Assembly: GCA_014376785.1 (NCBI GenBank)
Contig: JACMQW010000100.1
Coordinates: 1 to 63,149, forward strand
Reading direction: 5' to 3'
Length of the DNA stretch: 63,149 bases
DNA from: Oligoflexia bacterium
GTDB lineage: Bacteria; Bdellovibrionota; UBA1018
Made by a program: the position numbers and the translations under genes. How positions within the stretch are numbered: the stretch's first letter is position 1; each line of letters starts with the position of its first letter. Shown here piece after piece: positions 52,433-60,773 of this stretch. Under the pieces are notes generated by a model, which was not told the DNA's origin, did not search any database, and saw only the letters and a list, made by a program, of their open reading frames with translations.

Positions 52433-54322
52433 ATGGCAAGCGAGTCTAGTTCTTCCGAACATGAGCATTCTGATCACGGCAGTCATTCGTCACCGCCGGT
52501 CGGTGCTGTGATCGGAATCGATCTGGGTACTACGAATTCTCTGGTTGCCATCGTCGAAAACGGAGTGCCTCGCGTACTGCTCTCGCGCGAAGGAGAGCGC
52601 ATGATTCCTTCCGTAGTCACTCTACGAGATGGAAAACCATTCGTCGGGTACGCGGCTAAACGTGAAAAAGTTTTGAGCCCTGGTGAGACGGTTTTTTCGG
52701 CGAAGCGATTGCTCGGGCGAGGTTTTTCGGACATTTCCGCCATTCGAAGCTCCCTTCCTTACGGCTTGGAGGAGTCTGTCGATGGTCAGCTAAAAATTAT
52801 GGTCGGCGGGAAGGCGTATTCAGCGATCGAAATTTCAGCTATGATCTTACGGGAACTCAAGTCGTCCGCAGAAGCAGCCCTGGGGGTCTTAGTACAGAAA
52901 GCGGTCATTACGGTTCCCGCTTATTTCAACGATTCCCAACGCCAGGCGACGCGCGCTGCGGGTCGCTTAGCGGGCCTGGAAGTGCTCAGAATCGTGAACG
53001 AGCCGACCGCGGCTTCGCTTGCCTACGGACTTCAGGAAAAGAAACAAGGAATCATCGCGGTCTTCGATCTGGGCGGAGGAACGTTTGACCTTTCGATTCT
53101 GAAACTGCGCGATGGAATTTTCGAAGTGTTAGCGACTCACGGAAACACCACCCTCGGAGGGGATGACCTAGACCGAGCCATCGCCGCAAAAATGGCTGCC
53201 GAGGTGAAAGTTTCTACTGGAATCGACCTCTACTCCTCGCCCCTCCAAACGGCTTCGCTTCTGGAAGCGGCCGAGAAGCTGAAGATTTCATTCGCTAGTC
53301 ACGAGCATTCCCTGTTCTCGGTCGACCTCTGTGTCGGTGCGGGCAAAAGTTTTGATCGCGAGTGGACGAGAGATGAATTTGACCAACTGGTTCGACCGAT
53401 TTTACTCGCGACCCGAGAGAGCTGTTTCCATGCTTTGGACGATGCAGAGCTTACGGTGGAAGACATTACGGAAGTCGTTATGGTCGGTGGACCGACGAGG
53501 CTAAAAATCGTTCAGCAAATCGCGGAGGAGATTTTCGGCCGAAAGCCGAACACCTCCGTTCATCCGGACGAAGTGGTTGCGCTGGGCGCAGCGATTCAGG
53601 CCGATATTCTCACCGGCAAAAATCAAGAACTCCTTCTCCTAGACGTCGTACCACTCTCCCTCGGGATCGAAACCTACGGCGGCATCATGGAGCCCTTTAT
53701 CAAGCGAAACACGCGCATCCCCACCAGCGCACGTGAAATGTTTACGACTTTCGTGGATAATCAGACGGGCGTGGATGTCCATGTTTTACAAGGGGAGCGA
53801 GAGCAGGCGGCAGAGAATCGCTCCCTCGCAAGATTCAAACTCGGGGGATTGGACGCAGGTCCGGCCGGTTTTCCTCGGGTCGAAGTGACCTTTCTGATTG
53901 ATGCGGATGGAATTCTCCAGGTCGAAGCGCGCGATTTGCGGAGCGGGAGAGAGTCTTCCGTGGAAGTGAAGCCTAGCTTCGGACTCCGCGAAGACGAAAT
54001 CGAGGAAATGTTAGAGGCAGCAAAAGTGAACCTGCTCTCGGATCTCGATTTCAAACGTTGGATTGAAGTGAAGAACCAAGCGGAGCCCGTCTTGCGTGCC
54101 GCGATGAAAAAGGTACCCGATGCCTATCGACTCTTGGACCGGGATGATGCGAAGAAAATCGAACTGATCTGCGAAAAAATGCGCACAGCGATGGATGCCC
54201 GAGATCCCGAATGGGTTCAAAACTTGAAATATGAATTAGAATCTTCGACGACGCGACTCGCGGAACTTGTGATTGCAGAGGCAATCCAATCCGGCCGTGA
54301 AGGGATTGCGAAGAAGACTTGA
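52433..54322 (+). CDS. hscA: Hsp70-type chaperone HscA
   Basis: A 629-residue Hsp70 dedicated to Fe-S transfer from IscU. The ATPase domain has IGIDLGTTNSLVAIV, VPAYFNDSQRQATR, the IVNEPTAASLAYG segment and VFDLGGGTFDLSIL; VVMVGGPTRLKIVQ is the last phosphate motif. The substrate domain starts near LLLDVVPLSLGIETYGG. The N-terminal 20 residues are Ser/His/Glu-rich and precede the usual start, a minor oddity. The position between hscB and fdx separates it from DnaK. Confidence 0.96.
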   Translation: MASESSSSEHEHSDHGSHSSPPVGAVIGIDLGTTNSLVAIVENGVPRVLLSREGERMIPSVVTLRDGKPFVGYAAKREKVLSPGETVFSAKRLLGRGFSDISAIRSSLPYGLEESVDGQLKIMVGGKAYSAIEISAMILRELKSSAEAALGVLVQKAVITVPAYFNDSQRQATRAAGRLAGLEVLRIVNEPTAASLAYGLQEKKQGIIAVFDLGGGTFDLSILKLRDGIFEVLATHGNTTLGGDDLDRAIAAKMAAEVKVSTGIDLYSSPLQTASLLEAAEKLKISFASHEHSLFSVDLCVGAGKSFDREWTRDEFDQLVRPILLATRESCFHALDDAELTVEDITEVVMVGGPTRLKIVQQIAEEIFGRKPNTSVHPDEVVALGAAIQADILTGKNQELLLLDVVPLSLGIETYGGIMEPFIKRNTRIPTSAREMFTTFVDNQTGVDVHVLQGEREQAAENRSLARFKLGGLDAGPAGFPRVEVTFLIDADGILQVEARDLRSGRESSVEVKPSFGLREDEIEEMLEAAKVNLLSDLDFKRWIEVKNQAEPVLRAAMKKVPDAYRLLDRDDAKKIELICEKMRTAMDARDPEWVQNLKYELESSTTRLAELVIAEAIQSGREGIAKKT

Positions 54323-54358
54323 AAACCGAAGCCAAACTAGGCGAAAGTGAAAGTCCCC

Positions 54359-54661
54359 ATGCCGAAAATAACCTTCATGCCGATGAACCAAACCGTGGAC
54401 GTAAAAGAGGGCGAAACGCTTCTTGAGGCCGCGGAAAATTTTAATATCCCTCTTCAACACGCATGTGGAGGATTCTGTGCGTGCACCACTTGTCACGTCA
54501 TCGTGAAAGAGGGAGAGAAAAATCTTTCTCCCGCGGAAGAAGATGAAGAAGAGCGTCTCGATCGTGCCACCGGAGTAACTTTAAAGTCTCGGCTCGGTTG
54601 CCAGGCCAAAGTCACCGGAGATGTCGTCGTCGAAATCCAGCACGAAGGATTCGGGCATTGA
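54359..54661 (+). CDS. fdx: [2Fe-2S] ferredoxin of the isc operon
   Basis: A 100-residue adrenodoxin-type ferredoxin (from ATG 54359; an in-frame GTG at 54347 would add four residues). The cluster ligands follow CX5CX2C in ACGGFCACTTC, with an extra central Cys, and the fourth ligand is in LGCQAK. It supplies electrons for cluster assembly on IscU. It closes the operon; iscX is not present. The stop overlaps the TTG start of the binding lipoprotein. Confidence 0.96.
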   Translation: MPKITFMPMNQTVDVKEGETLLEAAENFNIPLQHACGGFCACTTCHVIVKEGEKNLSPAEEDEEERLDRATGVTLKSRLGCQAKVTGDVVVEIQHEGFGH

Positions 54662-56334
54662 AACTTTCAGCAAAGGTTTGCCTCGCTGTTTTGATTTCCT
54701 CCGGTTCCGCTGTTTTTTTCAGTTGTGTGAAAGCTCCCGAAGCTGCGCGATCGAGCGCGCAAGGTGATGCGCGGAAGCCGGACGCTGCACAAAATCTAGA
54801 TTCTCAAGCTTCAGCCAAGAATGTGGCTGCTCCGCTCGCCACCCCCACGACGACTTTTACCTTCCGCTTACCGGGCGATCCAGAAACCTTGGATTGGAAC
54901 CGAGCCCATACCGCAGTCGAGACGTGGCTGCTAACGAATCTCATGGAAGGTCTGGTTACTCACGACGACAAGATGAACGTCGTTCCGAGTTTGGCCGAGA
55001 GCTGGACAAAAAGTCCGGATGGTAAAACCTACACTTTTAAACTGCGCAAGGGCGTGAAGTGGAGTGATGGAGTTCCGCTGAAGGCCGCGGATTTCATCTA
55101 CAGTTGGAAGCGGCTCCTTTCGCCAGTGACGGCGGCGGCGTATGCTTACCTTCTTTTTGATGTCGAGGGTGCCGAAGAATTCTATCAGGGAAAAATTACC
55201 GATTTTTCTAAAGTTGGAATTTCTTCCCCCGACGAAAATACAATTTCCATTCGACTGTCCAAACCGGTCGCACATTTCATTCACATCCCCACATTCTGGG
55301 TCACTTATCCGCTCCGCCAAGACATCGTGGAGAAGCATGGAACCTCTTGGTCGAAACCTGGCCGAATGGTCACCGTCGGGCCTTTTGAACTCTCGAGTTA
55401 TGATCTCGATTCGAAAATCGTTTTAACCGCAAATCCCAATTACTACGGGATCCGCGGGAACATTCAGACCGCGGTCGGTCAAATTGTAAAAGAAGATTCT
55501 ACCGCTCTGACTCTTTACGAAACCGGGAAACTCGATCTTCTTACCGACATTGCGACCATCGATTTAAAAAGGTTGGAAGGTCGTACGGACCTTCTGAAGT
55601 TTCCTTATTTGAAGACCGGTTATCTCGGATTTGTCGTGGATCAATATCCGATATCCAGTCTTCATCTCAGGCGCGCGATTGCGCTCTCCATCGATAAAAA
55701 TCGAATAGGTGAATTTCTCCATGGGGGCCAAAAGGCGACCGGGAGTTTTATTCCTGAGGGGATGCTCGGCTTTAATCGCAAAATCGGCCCTGGTTACGAT
55801 CCCGCAGCCGCAAAGAAAGAGCTTTCCCAATCGGGTGTGAAGGTGGGAACACGAGTCGAACTCGTGAGTACCAACTGGGAAAAAAATCTGACCCTCGCGC
55901 AATTTATCCAAGCCGAAGTGAAGAAGAATATCGGAATCGATATCGCGATTCGCTCTTTCGATCACAAAACCTTTCGAGCGCAGCTTGAGCTCTACAGTTT
56001 TCCGATTTTTCTCTTATCTTGGAGCGCGGATTTTCCAGACCCAGATAATTTCATGTCTGTTTTTCTCAGCCTTTCGGGGAATAACCGAACGAAGTGGAAG
56101 AACTCGACCTTTGACGCGAAGGTTCTGCTCGCTCGATATAACCAAAATCAGCGAGCGAGAGAGACTCTCTATAACGAAGCCCAAAAAGTTCTGGTGGATG
56201 ATGAGTTGGCCATCATTCCCCTCTATAATGAACCGATCCTTGCCCTCTTAAATCCTCGCGTAAAAGGGGTCCGAATTAATGCCCTCAACTCCCTTCAGAT
56301 GCGCGAAATTAACTTAGGACCGAAGGTTCCATGA
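54658..56334 (+). CDS. Oligopeptide/dipeptide ABC transporter substrate-binding lipoprotein
   Basis: About 558 residues from TTG 54658, which overlaps the fdx TGA and has AAGGA upstream. A lipoprotein signal ends at VFFSC. The protein is a class-C substrate-binding fold (SBP_bac_5) with FRLPGDPETLDWNR, ETWLLTNLMEGLVTHD, VPSLAESWTKSPDGKTYTFKLRKGVKWSDG and FLLSWSADFPDPDNFM. It would bring peptides or related molecules to a permease. Opp-type permease genes lie at 58101-59883 on the other strand, but no ATPase gene is in the window. Confidence 0.92.
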   Translation: MKLSAKVCLAVLISSGSAVFFSCVKAPEAARSSAQGDARKPDAAQNLDSQASAKNVAAPLATPTTTFTFRLPGDPETLDWNRAHTAVETWLLTNLMEGLVTHDDKMNVVPSLAESWTKSPDGKTYTFKLRKGVKWSDGVPLKAADFIYSWKRLLSPVTAAAYAYLLFDVEGAEEFYQGKITDFSKVGISSPDENTISIRLSKPVAHFIHIPTFWVTYPLRQDIVEKHGTSWSKPGRMVTVGPFELSSYDLDSKIVLTANPNYYGIRGNIQTAVGQIVKEDSTALTLYETGKLDLLTDIATIDLKRLEGRTDLLKFPYLKTGYLGFVVDQYPISSLHLRRAIALSIDKNRIGEFLHGGQKATGSFIPEGMLGFNRKIGPGYDPAAAKKELSQSGVKVGTRVELVSTNWEKNLTLAQFIQAEVKKNIGIDIAIRSFDHKTFRAQLELYSFPIFLLSWSADFPDPDNFMSVFLSLSGNNRTKWKNSTFDAKVLLARYNQNQRARETLYNEAQKVLVDDELAIIPLYNEPILALLNPRVKGVRINALNSLQMREINLGPKVP

Positions 56335-56762
56335 AGGCTTTCAAAGAAAGCATCGGCACGACATCCACGCCCCGAGTTTTCAAACTGGAGCCCTCTACCT
56401 TCAAAGAGTTTGCAGACTGTGTCCATGCGACGGTGGGAAATACTTCTTTTGCTCCACTCAGTTCCGTTGCGGTTCCGACGATTTTTACGCGCTTCCGGGA
56501 AGGTGAGTTTGAACTGCTCGAGCGAATGGGGATTGCTTTGCCCCAGGTTCTCCATGCTGAACAAACTTACGAAATGTTAGAGATTCTGCATCCCGCTGAG
56601 GAAGTGAGTTTCAAAACGTCGCTCGCGTCCGTTTTTGAAAAAAAGGGAAAAGGGTCGAATATGGCCTTTTTAGTCTTTGAAACTGAATTTATCCGCACGC
56701 TGGATTCTCAGACCATTGCCCGAGCGAAGAGTACGATGGTCTACCGCGAAGGAGTTTCATGA
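56331..56762 (+). CDS. MaoC-like N-terminal hot-dog protein (HadA-like)
   Basis: A 143-residue hot-dog-fold protein with the FAS1_DH region pattern FKLEPSTFKEFADCV, VAVPTIFTRFREGE, LHAEQTYEMLEILHPAEEVSFKT and a helix before MAFLVFETEF. It does not show the Asp-x4-His hydratase motif. It overlaps the binding-lipoprotein gene and the next MaoC gene by 4 bases each. Mycobacterial HadA/HadB and similar (3R)-hydroxyacyl dehydratases pair such a non-catalytic chain with a catalytic one. Confidence 0.82.
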   Translation: MKAFKESIGTTSTPRVFKLEPSTFKEFADCVHATVGNTSFAPLSSVAVPTIFTRFREGEFELLERMGIALPQVLHAEQTYEMLEILHPAEEVSFKTSLASVFEKKGKGSNMAFLVFETEFIRTLDSQTIARAKSTMVYREGVS

Positions 56763-57166
56763 CGGAACTCACGTTTGAAAATGCCGTGGCTTTCAAGAGT
56801 TCAGGAATCATTACGTTAGAATGGTTGAAAGAATTCGCGCGGGTGTCGGGAGACTATAATCCGATTCACCAAGACGAATCGGTCGCTCGGGCAATGGGAC
56901 TTCCTGGAGTGATTGCCCACGGCATGTTAACCGCGAGTCTCATGCACAGTCGCGCAATCGAAGCGATGGTGGATTACCGGGACCTGCGGGGATTTCGAAT
57001 CACCCGGTCAGAAGTGAGATTTCGATCGATGACGTTTCTCGGCGATGAGATCTCAATCGGTGGTCACTGGGAAGCGATCTGTGCGAACGAAATTCGCCTG
57101 GAGTTGCTCGCGCAAAACCAGAACCAAGTCACGACGGTCAGCGCGAACTTCATGCTCGCGAGGTAA
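56759..57166 (+). CDS. MaoC-like hydratase (HadB-like catalytic chain)
   Basis: A 135-residue hot-dog protein with the hydratase-2 motif SGDYNPIHQDE (catalytic Asp and His) followed by GLPGVIAHGMLTASL. It would hydrate or dehydrate (3R)-hydroxyacyl thioesters. Paired with the preceding HadA-like chain by a 4-base overlap, it probably forms a heterodimer that acts in fatty-acid or polyketide-like elongation. A PAP2 lipoprotein gene follows 12 bases later. Confidence 0.88.
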   Translation: MTELTFENAVAFKSSGIITLEWLKEFARVSGDYNPIHQDESVARAMGLPGVIAHGMLTASLMHSRAIEAMVDYRDLRGFRITRSEVRFRSMTFLGDEISIGGHWEAICANEIRLELLAQNQNQVTTVSANFMLAR

Positions 57167-57178
57167 CGGAGGAATAGA

Positions 57179-58090
57179 ATGAACTTTAGGAATCGACCGC
57201 TTCACTCTGGATGCGGTCACAAGAGACTCAGTCACTCCCGTTTACTCATCGCGCTTTCACTCTCATGGCTCATCTCCGCCTGTTCCACACTGCCTTCCAC
57301 GGCTACGACCTCGACTGAAAGCGCAGGCCCGGTAACCGCGAAACCGCTCCCACCCTGGGCTCTACCGTACTACCTGCGCGAACTTCCTTTCCCGGCCAGT
57401 GAGATTATCGGGCCTCCGCCGGAGGCGGGAAGCGAAGTCGACCGCGATGATTTGAAGACGCTGCTCGAAGTTCAGAGTCGAAGGACAGCGGCTCAATGTG
57501 AAGCCGCTCGCCTTCAGGAAATGCCTTCATTGGATGGATTTTTTAATCGATCAATGGTCGGGTTAAAAGGACTTCCTGATTTTTCAAAATTGGAACCTGC
57601 AACCGCCAGGGCGCTGCAGGATTTTTTCTCGCACGCCCAACATGACGTGATTTTCATGGGTATGCTCTCGAAACGTTCGTTTGAACGAAAGCGGCCTTAC
57701 GAACGCGATGCTGCGATAAAACCTTGCGTGAAACGTGAGACATCGTCTTCCTTTCCGAGCGCTCATGCAGGTTATGCGGCGGCGGGAGCTTTGATCCTAG
57801 GTGAACTTTTTCCTCAAAACGCGGTCGCTTTGGCTTCCGCCGCTCAGCAAGTGGGCTTGAATAGAGTCTTAGGGGGTGTTCATCACCCGTCCGACGTTGA
57901 GGCTGGAAAACGCGTGGGCCGCGCCGCTTACGCAATTCTCTCAACAAACCTCCGATTCCTGGGTGATCTCTCCGAAGTGAAGCGACTGCTTGCGGCGGAT
58001 AAGAACCTACGCGCAAAGAAGATTTTTGCTCCCGGCAAGGTGCTCGAGCGGGCGGGAGCTGCGGCGTCGGCCGCCGGCGCGGGCGGATGA
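57179..58090 (+). CDS. PAP2-family acid phosphatase lipoprotein
   Basis: A 303-residue protein with a lipoprotein signal ending in LISAC. The phosphatase motifs are K-x6-RP (in KRSFERKRP), the PSAH variant of the central PSGH in SFPSAHAGYA, and R-x5-H-x3-D (in NRVLGGVHHPSDV, Asn in place of the usual Ser before Arg). These are the class A acid phosphatase motifs, so hydrolysis of phosphate monoesters at the periplasmic side is expected. The last 25 residues are Ala/Gly-rich and vary freely. The convergent oppC-like gene ends 10 bases after its stop. Confidence 0.88.
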   Translation: MNFRNRPLHSGCGHKRLSHSRLLIALSLSWLISACSTLPSTATTSTESAGPVTAKPLPPWALPYYLRELPFPASEIIGPPPEAGSEVDRDDLKTLLEVQSRRTAAQCEAARLQEMPSLDGFFNRSMVGLKGLPDFSKLEPATARALQDFFSHAQHDVIFMGMLSKRSFERKRPYERDAAIKPCVKRETSSSFPSAHAGYAAAGALILGELFPQNAVALASAAQQVGLNRVLGGVHHPSDVEAGKRVGRAAYAILSTNLRFLGDLSEVKRLLAADKNLRAKKIFAPGKVLERAGAAASAAGAGG

Positions 58091-58100
58091 CCGACGGAAC

Positions 58101-58940
58101 TTAGCCCCCGAAATCGCGCTTTCCATGCGGATCTAAAACGTCCCGAATGCCATCACCCAGCGCATTGAAAGCCAGCAAGGTGATGAAGAGGATCGTTCCG
58201 GGAAAAAGGATCAAATGGGGATAACTTCTCATCGCTCGGAAACCTTCGTTCGCAAGCGTTCCCCACGATGAATAAGGCGCTTCCAATCCCAGTCCGATGA
58301 ATGAGAGAAAACTTTCGTTCATAATGTTCGTCGGAATTTGGAAGGTCAGCGACACGATCATCGGCCCGATGATATTTGGCAGGATATGCCTCAGCACAAT
58401 TCTCGAGTCTCGTAGTCCCATGGCCCTCGCACTCTCGACGTAATTCAGTCCTTTCGCTTGAATGACGAGATTTCTCACTAATCTTGCGTGGGTCACCCAA
58501 GAGGTCAGGGCGAGGGCTAAAAGTATTCCTAAAAATCCGCGACCCAAAAAAACGGTCAGGAGAATTGCGATCAGAAGAGACGGAAAGATCGTGAATAGGT
58601 CGACGATGCGCATAAGGAAGGAATCCGTTCTTCCTCCGCGGTAACCTGCGACCGATCCGATGAGTGTGCCGACGGTAAGGGAAAGAAGCGCGGTCAGAAC
58701 GCCGACCGCAAGCGACATTCGCGCACCGTAGAGGATTCGGCTGTAGAGGTCTCTCCCCAGAGAATCAGTACCCATCCAATGTTTGGCGGATGGAGTTTCT
58801 AGTTTCTCTTCGATGTTCTGAGTTTCGTACGATTGCCTAGTGAGCGTGGGCGCGAACGTGGCGCCAATACTGACCGTCGCCAAAAAAAGCAGACTTAAAA
58901 AAGGAACACGTTTGTGAATGAATTTCCGCCAAAAATTCAT
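58101..58940 (-). CDS. ABC transporter permease, OppC/DppC type
   Basis: From ATG 58940 the protein has 279 residues; a longer form from 59015 would overlap the upstream gene. It has an N-terminal cytoplasmic segment, a first membrane segment (LSLLFLATVSIGATFAPTL), the conserved WMGTDSLGRDLYSRILYGARMSLAVG and the BPD_transp_1 core with the EAA-like loop ESARAMGLRDSRIVLRHILPN. It would form the peptide channel with the OppB-type permease. One base separates it from the upstream gene. Confidence 0.92.
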   Translation of the reverse strand: MNFWRKFIHKRVPFLSLLFLATVSIGATFAPTLTRQSYETQNIEEKLETPSAKHWMGTDSLGRDLYSRILYGARMSLAVGVLTALLSLTVGTLIGSVAGYRGGRTDSFLMRIVDLFTIFPSLLIAILLTVFLGRGFLGILLALALTSWVTHARLVRNLVIQAKGLNYVESARAMGLRDSRIVLRHILPNIIGPMIVSLTFQIPTNIMNESFLSFIGLGLEAPYSSWGTLANEGFRAMRSYPHLILFPGTILFITLLAFNALGDGIRDVLDPHGKRDFGG

Positions 58941-58941
58941 T

Positions 58942-59883
58942 TCAGTTCCTCTCGCTGTCCAGGCGGATGCGCGGGTCCGCCCACGCGCAGAGGAGATCAG
59001 CCAATAGATTTGCACTGATGAGGATCACGCCGTAGATCAAGGTCACCCCCATGACCATCGGATAGTCTCGGTTTAACACTGCGCCTACGAAATGTTTTCC
59101 TAGACCGGGAATCTGAAAAACCATTTCCACGAGGAAAGAGCCGGTCACCAAACTCGCGGCAAGGGGGCCGAGGACGGTGATCATCGGGATGAGGGAATTA
59201 CGGAGTGCATGATGAAAGAGAACACCCTTCACGGGAACGCCCTTGGCGTGGGCCGTACGGATGTAGTCGCTGGAGAGCGCTTCGATCATCGAACTCCGAA
59301 CCAGACGGGCGGTGATGGCGAGGGGGCGAAAGGCAAGCGTGAGCACCGGAAGCACCACACTGGAGGGTTCGTCCCAAAGTGCAGCCGGTAACCAACCGAG
59401 TCCCAGCGCGAAAACCAGAACGAGGAGGCTTGCGACTAAGTAACTGGGCAGACTCACGCCCGCCACCGCGAAAAAAATTGCACTCGAATCTAGCCACGTT
59501 CCCTGGCGCCAGGCCGCGAGCACTCCTAACGGGATTCCTATCCCGAGTGACAAAAGCATCGCGAGTCCGCCCAGTAGCAGCGAGGGGGGCAGCGAAAAAG
59601 CGATCATTTCGTTTACCGTCCTTCCCAAGTATTGGAACGATTCTCCAAAATCAAAATGGAAAAACGCCGCACGCATCCAAACAGTCCATTGTTTCCACAC
59701 TGGCAGGTCGAGCCCATAATGCGCATCAATGGCCGCCTTTACTTCGGGCGGAAAAACACGGTCTCCGTCAAAAGGTCCACCGGGAGCTAAGCGGAGGACG
59801 AAAAAAACCAAAGTGGCGAGCAAAAACAGCGTCGGAACAGCACCGAGTAGGCGCTTCAAAGTGTAGAGAAAAAGGCCGCGCAT
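58942..59883 (-). CDS. ABC transporter permease, OppB/DppB type
   Basis: A 313-residue membrane permease with about six membrane segments, starting TLKRLLGAVPTLFLLATLVF and containing LGLDLPVWKQW, a periplasmic loop, and the EAA-like motif YIRTAHAKGVPVKGVLFHHALRN typical of the peptide permeases. It starts one base into the stop of the DUF429-like gene (TGATG) and is followed by the OppC-type gene. The nucleotide-binding subunits are not in this window. Confidence 0.92.
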   Translation of the reverse strand: MRGLFLYTLKRLLGAVPTLFLLATLVFFVLRLAPGGPFDGDRVFPPEVKAAIDAHYGLDLPVWKQWTVWMRAAFFHFDFGESFQYLGRTVNEMIAFSLPPSLLLGGLAMLLSLGIGIPLGVLAAWRQGTWLDSSAIFFAVAGVSLPSYLVASLLVLVFALGLGWLPAALWDEPSSVVLPVLTLAFRPLAITARLVRSSMIEALSSDYIRTAHAKGVPVKGVLFHHALRNSLIPMITVLGPLAASLVTGSFLVEMVFQIPGLGKHFVGAVLNRDYPMVMGVTLIYGVILISANLLADLLCAWADPRIRLDSERN

Positions 59884-60773
59884 CAGCGCTTTGCTCCGCT
59901 AAGCGGATAGTAGGCGACCCAACTCGCGCCTTTTGGGTAACCCTTCGGAGGCTTTACCGTAATGCCCCGATCCGCTAGGAGTGCGGTGTAGGCACAAAGA
60001 AAGGAATCAAATGCGGTGAGGCTTTGGCCAAGTTTTTTTAAATCACGATCATAGATGAAAATGCCCTTTTGAAGAATGAGCGTCTCTAATAGCTCCACTC
60101 GCGCGGCATACCCTTCTTCTGGCTTTCGGTAGTTTTCGATCAGGCGTTTTGGAAGTCGGAAAGCCTGCGCCAGGCTTGCGATCGTCAGTTTAGGCCATAC
60201 TTCGGTGATCGGGAGATGGCTCAGGTGCCTCTGAAGATAATGCATTCTAGCCGTCAGCGGGGCGCGATTTCCTCCGAGTGCTTCATCGATTTCAAATCGA
60301 AATTCTTTCGTGAGCATCGGAAGAATTCGGTACCTCGCCCAAATTTCGAATGGGCGTTGGGTGTATGGAGTGATTTCGCGGATATTCATCTCCATTTCGT
60401 CATCCTCGGACGCCTCACGGGCGAGTTCGTACATCCACCGAATCGCGGGCACCGGAGATTTAATCGAGTGCTGACAGGCCTTTTTTTTACATTCCGTGAT
60501 GCAGGGAGGAAGTTCTGTGGGAACGTTCACTCCCATACGAGCAGCGCCTTCGCTCCGAGTAGAGAGTGCCTCTTCGATGGTTTCAAGTAAGGCTTGATCG
60601 CCCGTTTGGTCTCCGACGGCCGCGATTTTATCAAAGACGTCGAGCAGGAAGATTTTTTGCTCCTTCGGATAATACTCAAGAACGGAAAGCGAAGTTTTTT
60701 GATTCTTTGCTCCCGCGAGTTCTAGTCCGAGGTATCGCTTTGATTTCAGAGGGGCCGCCCGTGTTTCACTCAT
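59883..60773 (-). CDS. DUF429-like RNase H-fold protein
   Basis: From ATG 60773 the protein has 296 residues; a longer reading to 60935 would run into the kinase gene. The outline is that of the DUF429 family (predicted RNase H-fold nucleases): a first strand YLGLELAG, a strand GVNVPTELP, a TEVWPK segment and a helix TAFDSFLCAYTA. The acidic residue expected in the first strand is Glu rather than Asp, and the second site has Asn (GVNVP) where Asp is usual. A small cysteine cluster, CITECKKKAC, follows. Function unknown. It overlaps the kinase gene by 4 bases and oppB by 1 base. Confidence 0.65.
   Translation of the reverse strand: MSETRAAPLKSKRYLGLELAGAKNQKTSLSVLEYYPKEQKIFLLDVFDKIAAVGDQTGDQALLETIEEALSTRSEGAARMGVNVPTELPPCITECKKKACQHSIKSPVPAIRWMYELAREASEDDEMEMNIREITPYTQRPFEIWARYRILPMLTKEFRFEIDEALGGNRAPLTARMHYLQRHLSHLPITEVWPKLTIASLAQAFRLPKRLIENYRKPEEGYAARVELLETLILQKGIFIYDRDLKKLGQSLTAFDSFLCAYTALLADRGITVKPPKGYPKGASWVAYYPLSGAKR

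Noticed and set aside
54347-54361. GTG 54347 as fdx start
   Set aside because: ATG 54359 gives the usual MPKITFMP start of this ferredoxin family; GTG adds only four residues.
59379-59978. 199-residue plus-strand ORF opposite the OppB-type permease gene
   Set aside because: Antisense to a recognised permease, very Arg/Pro-rich, no start signal.
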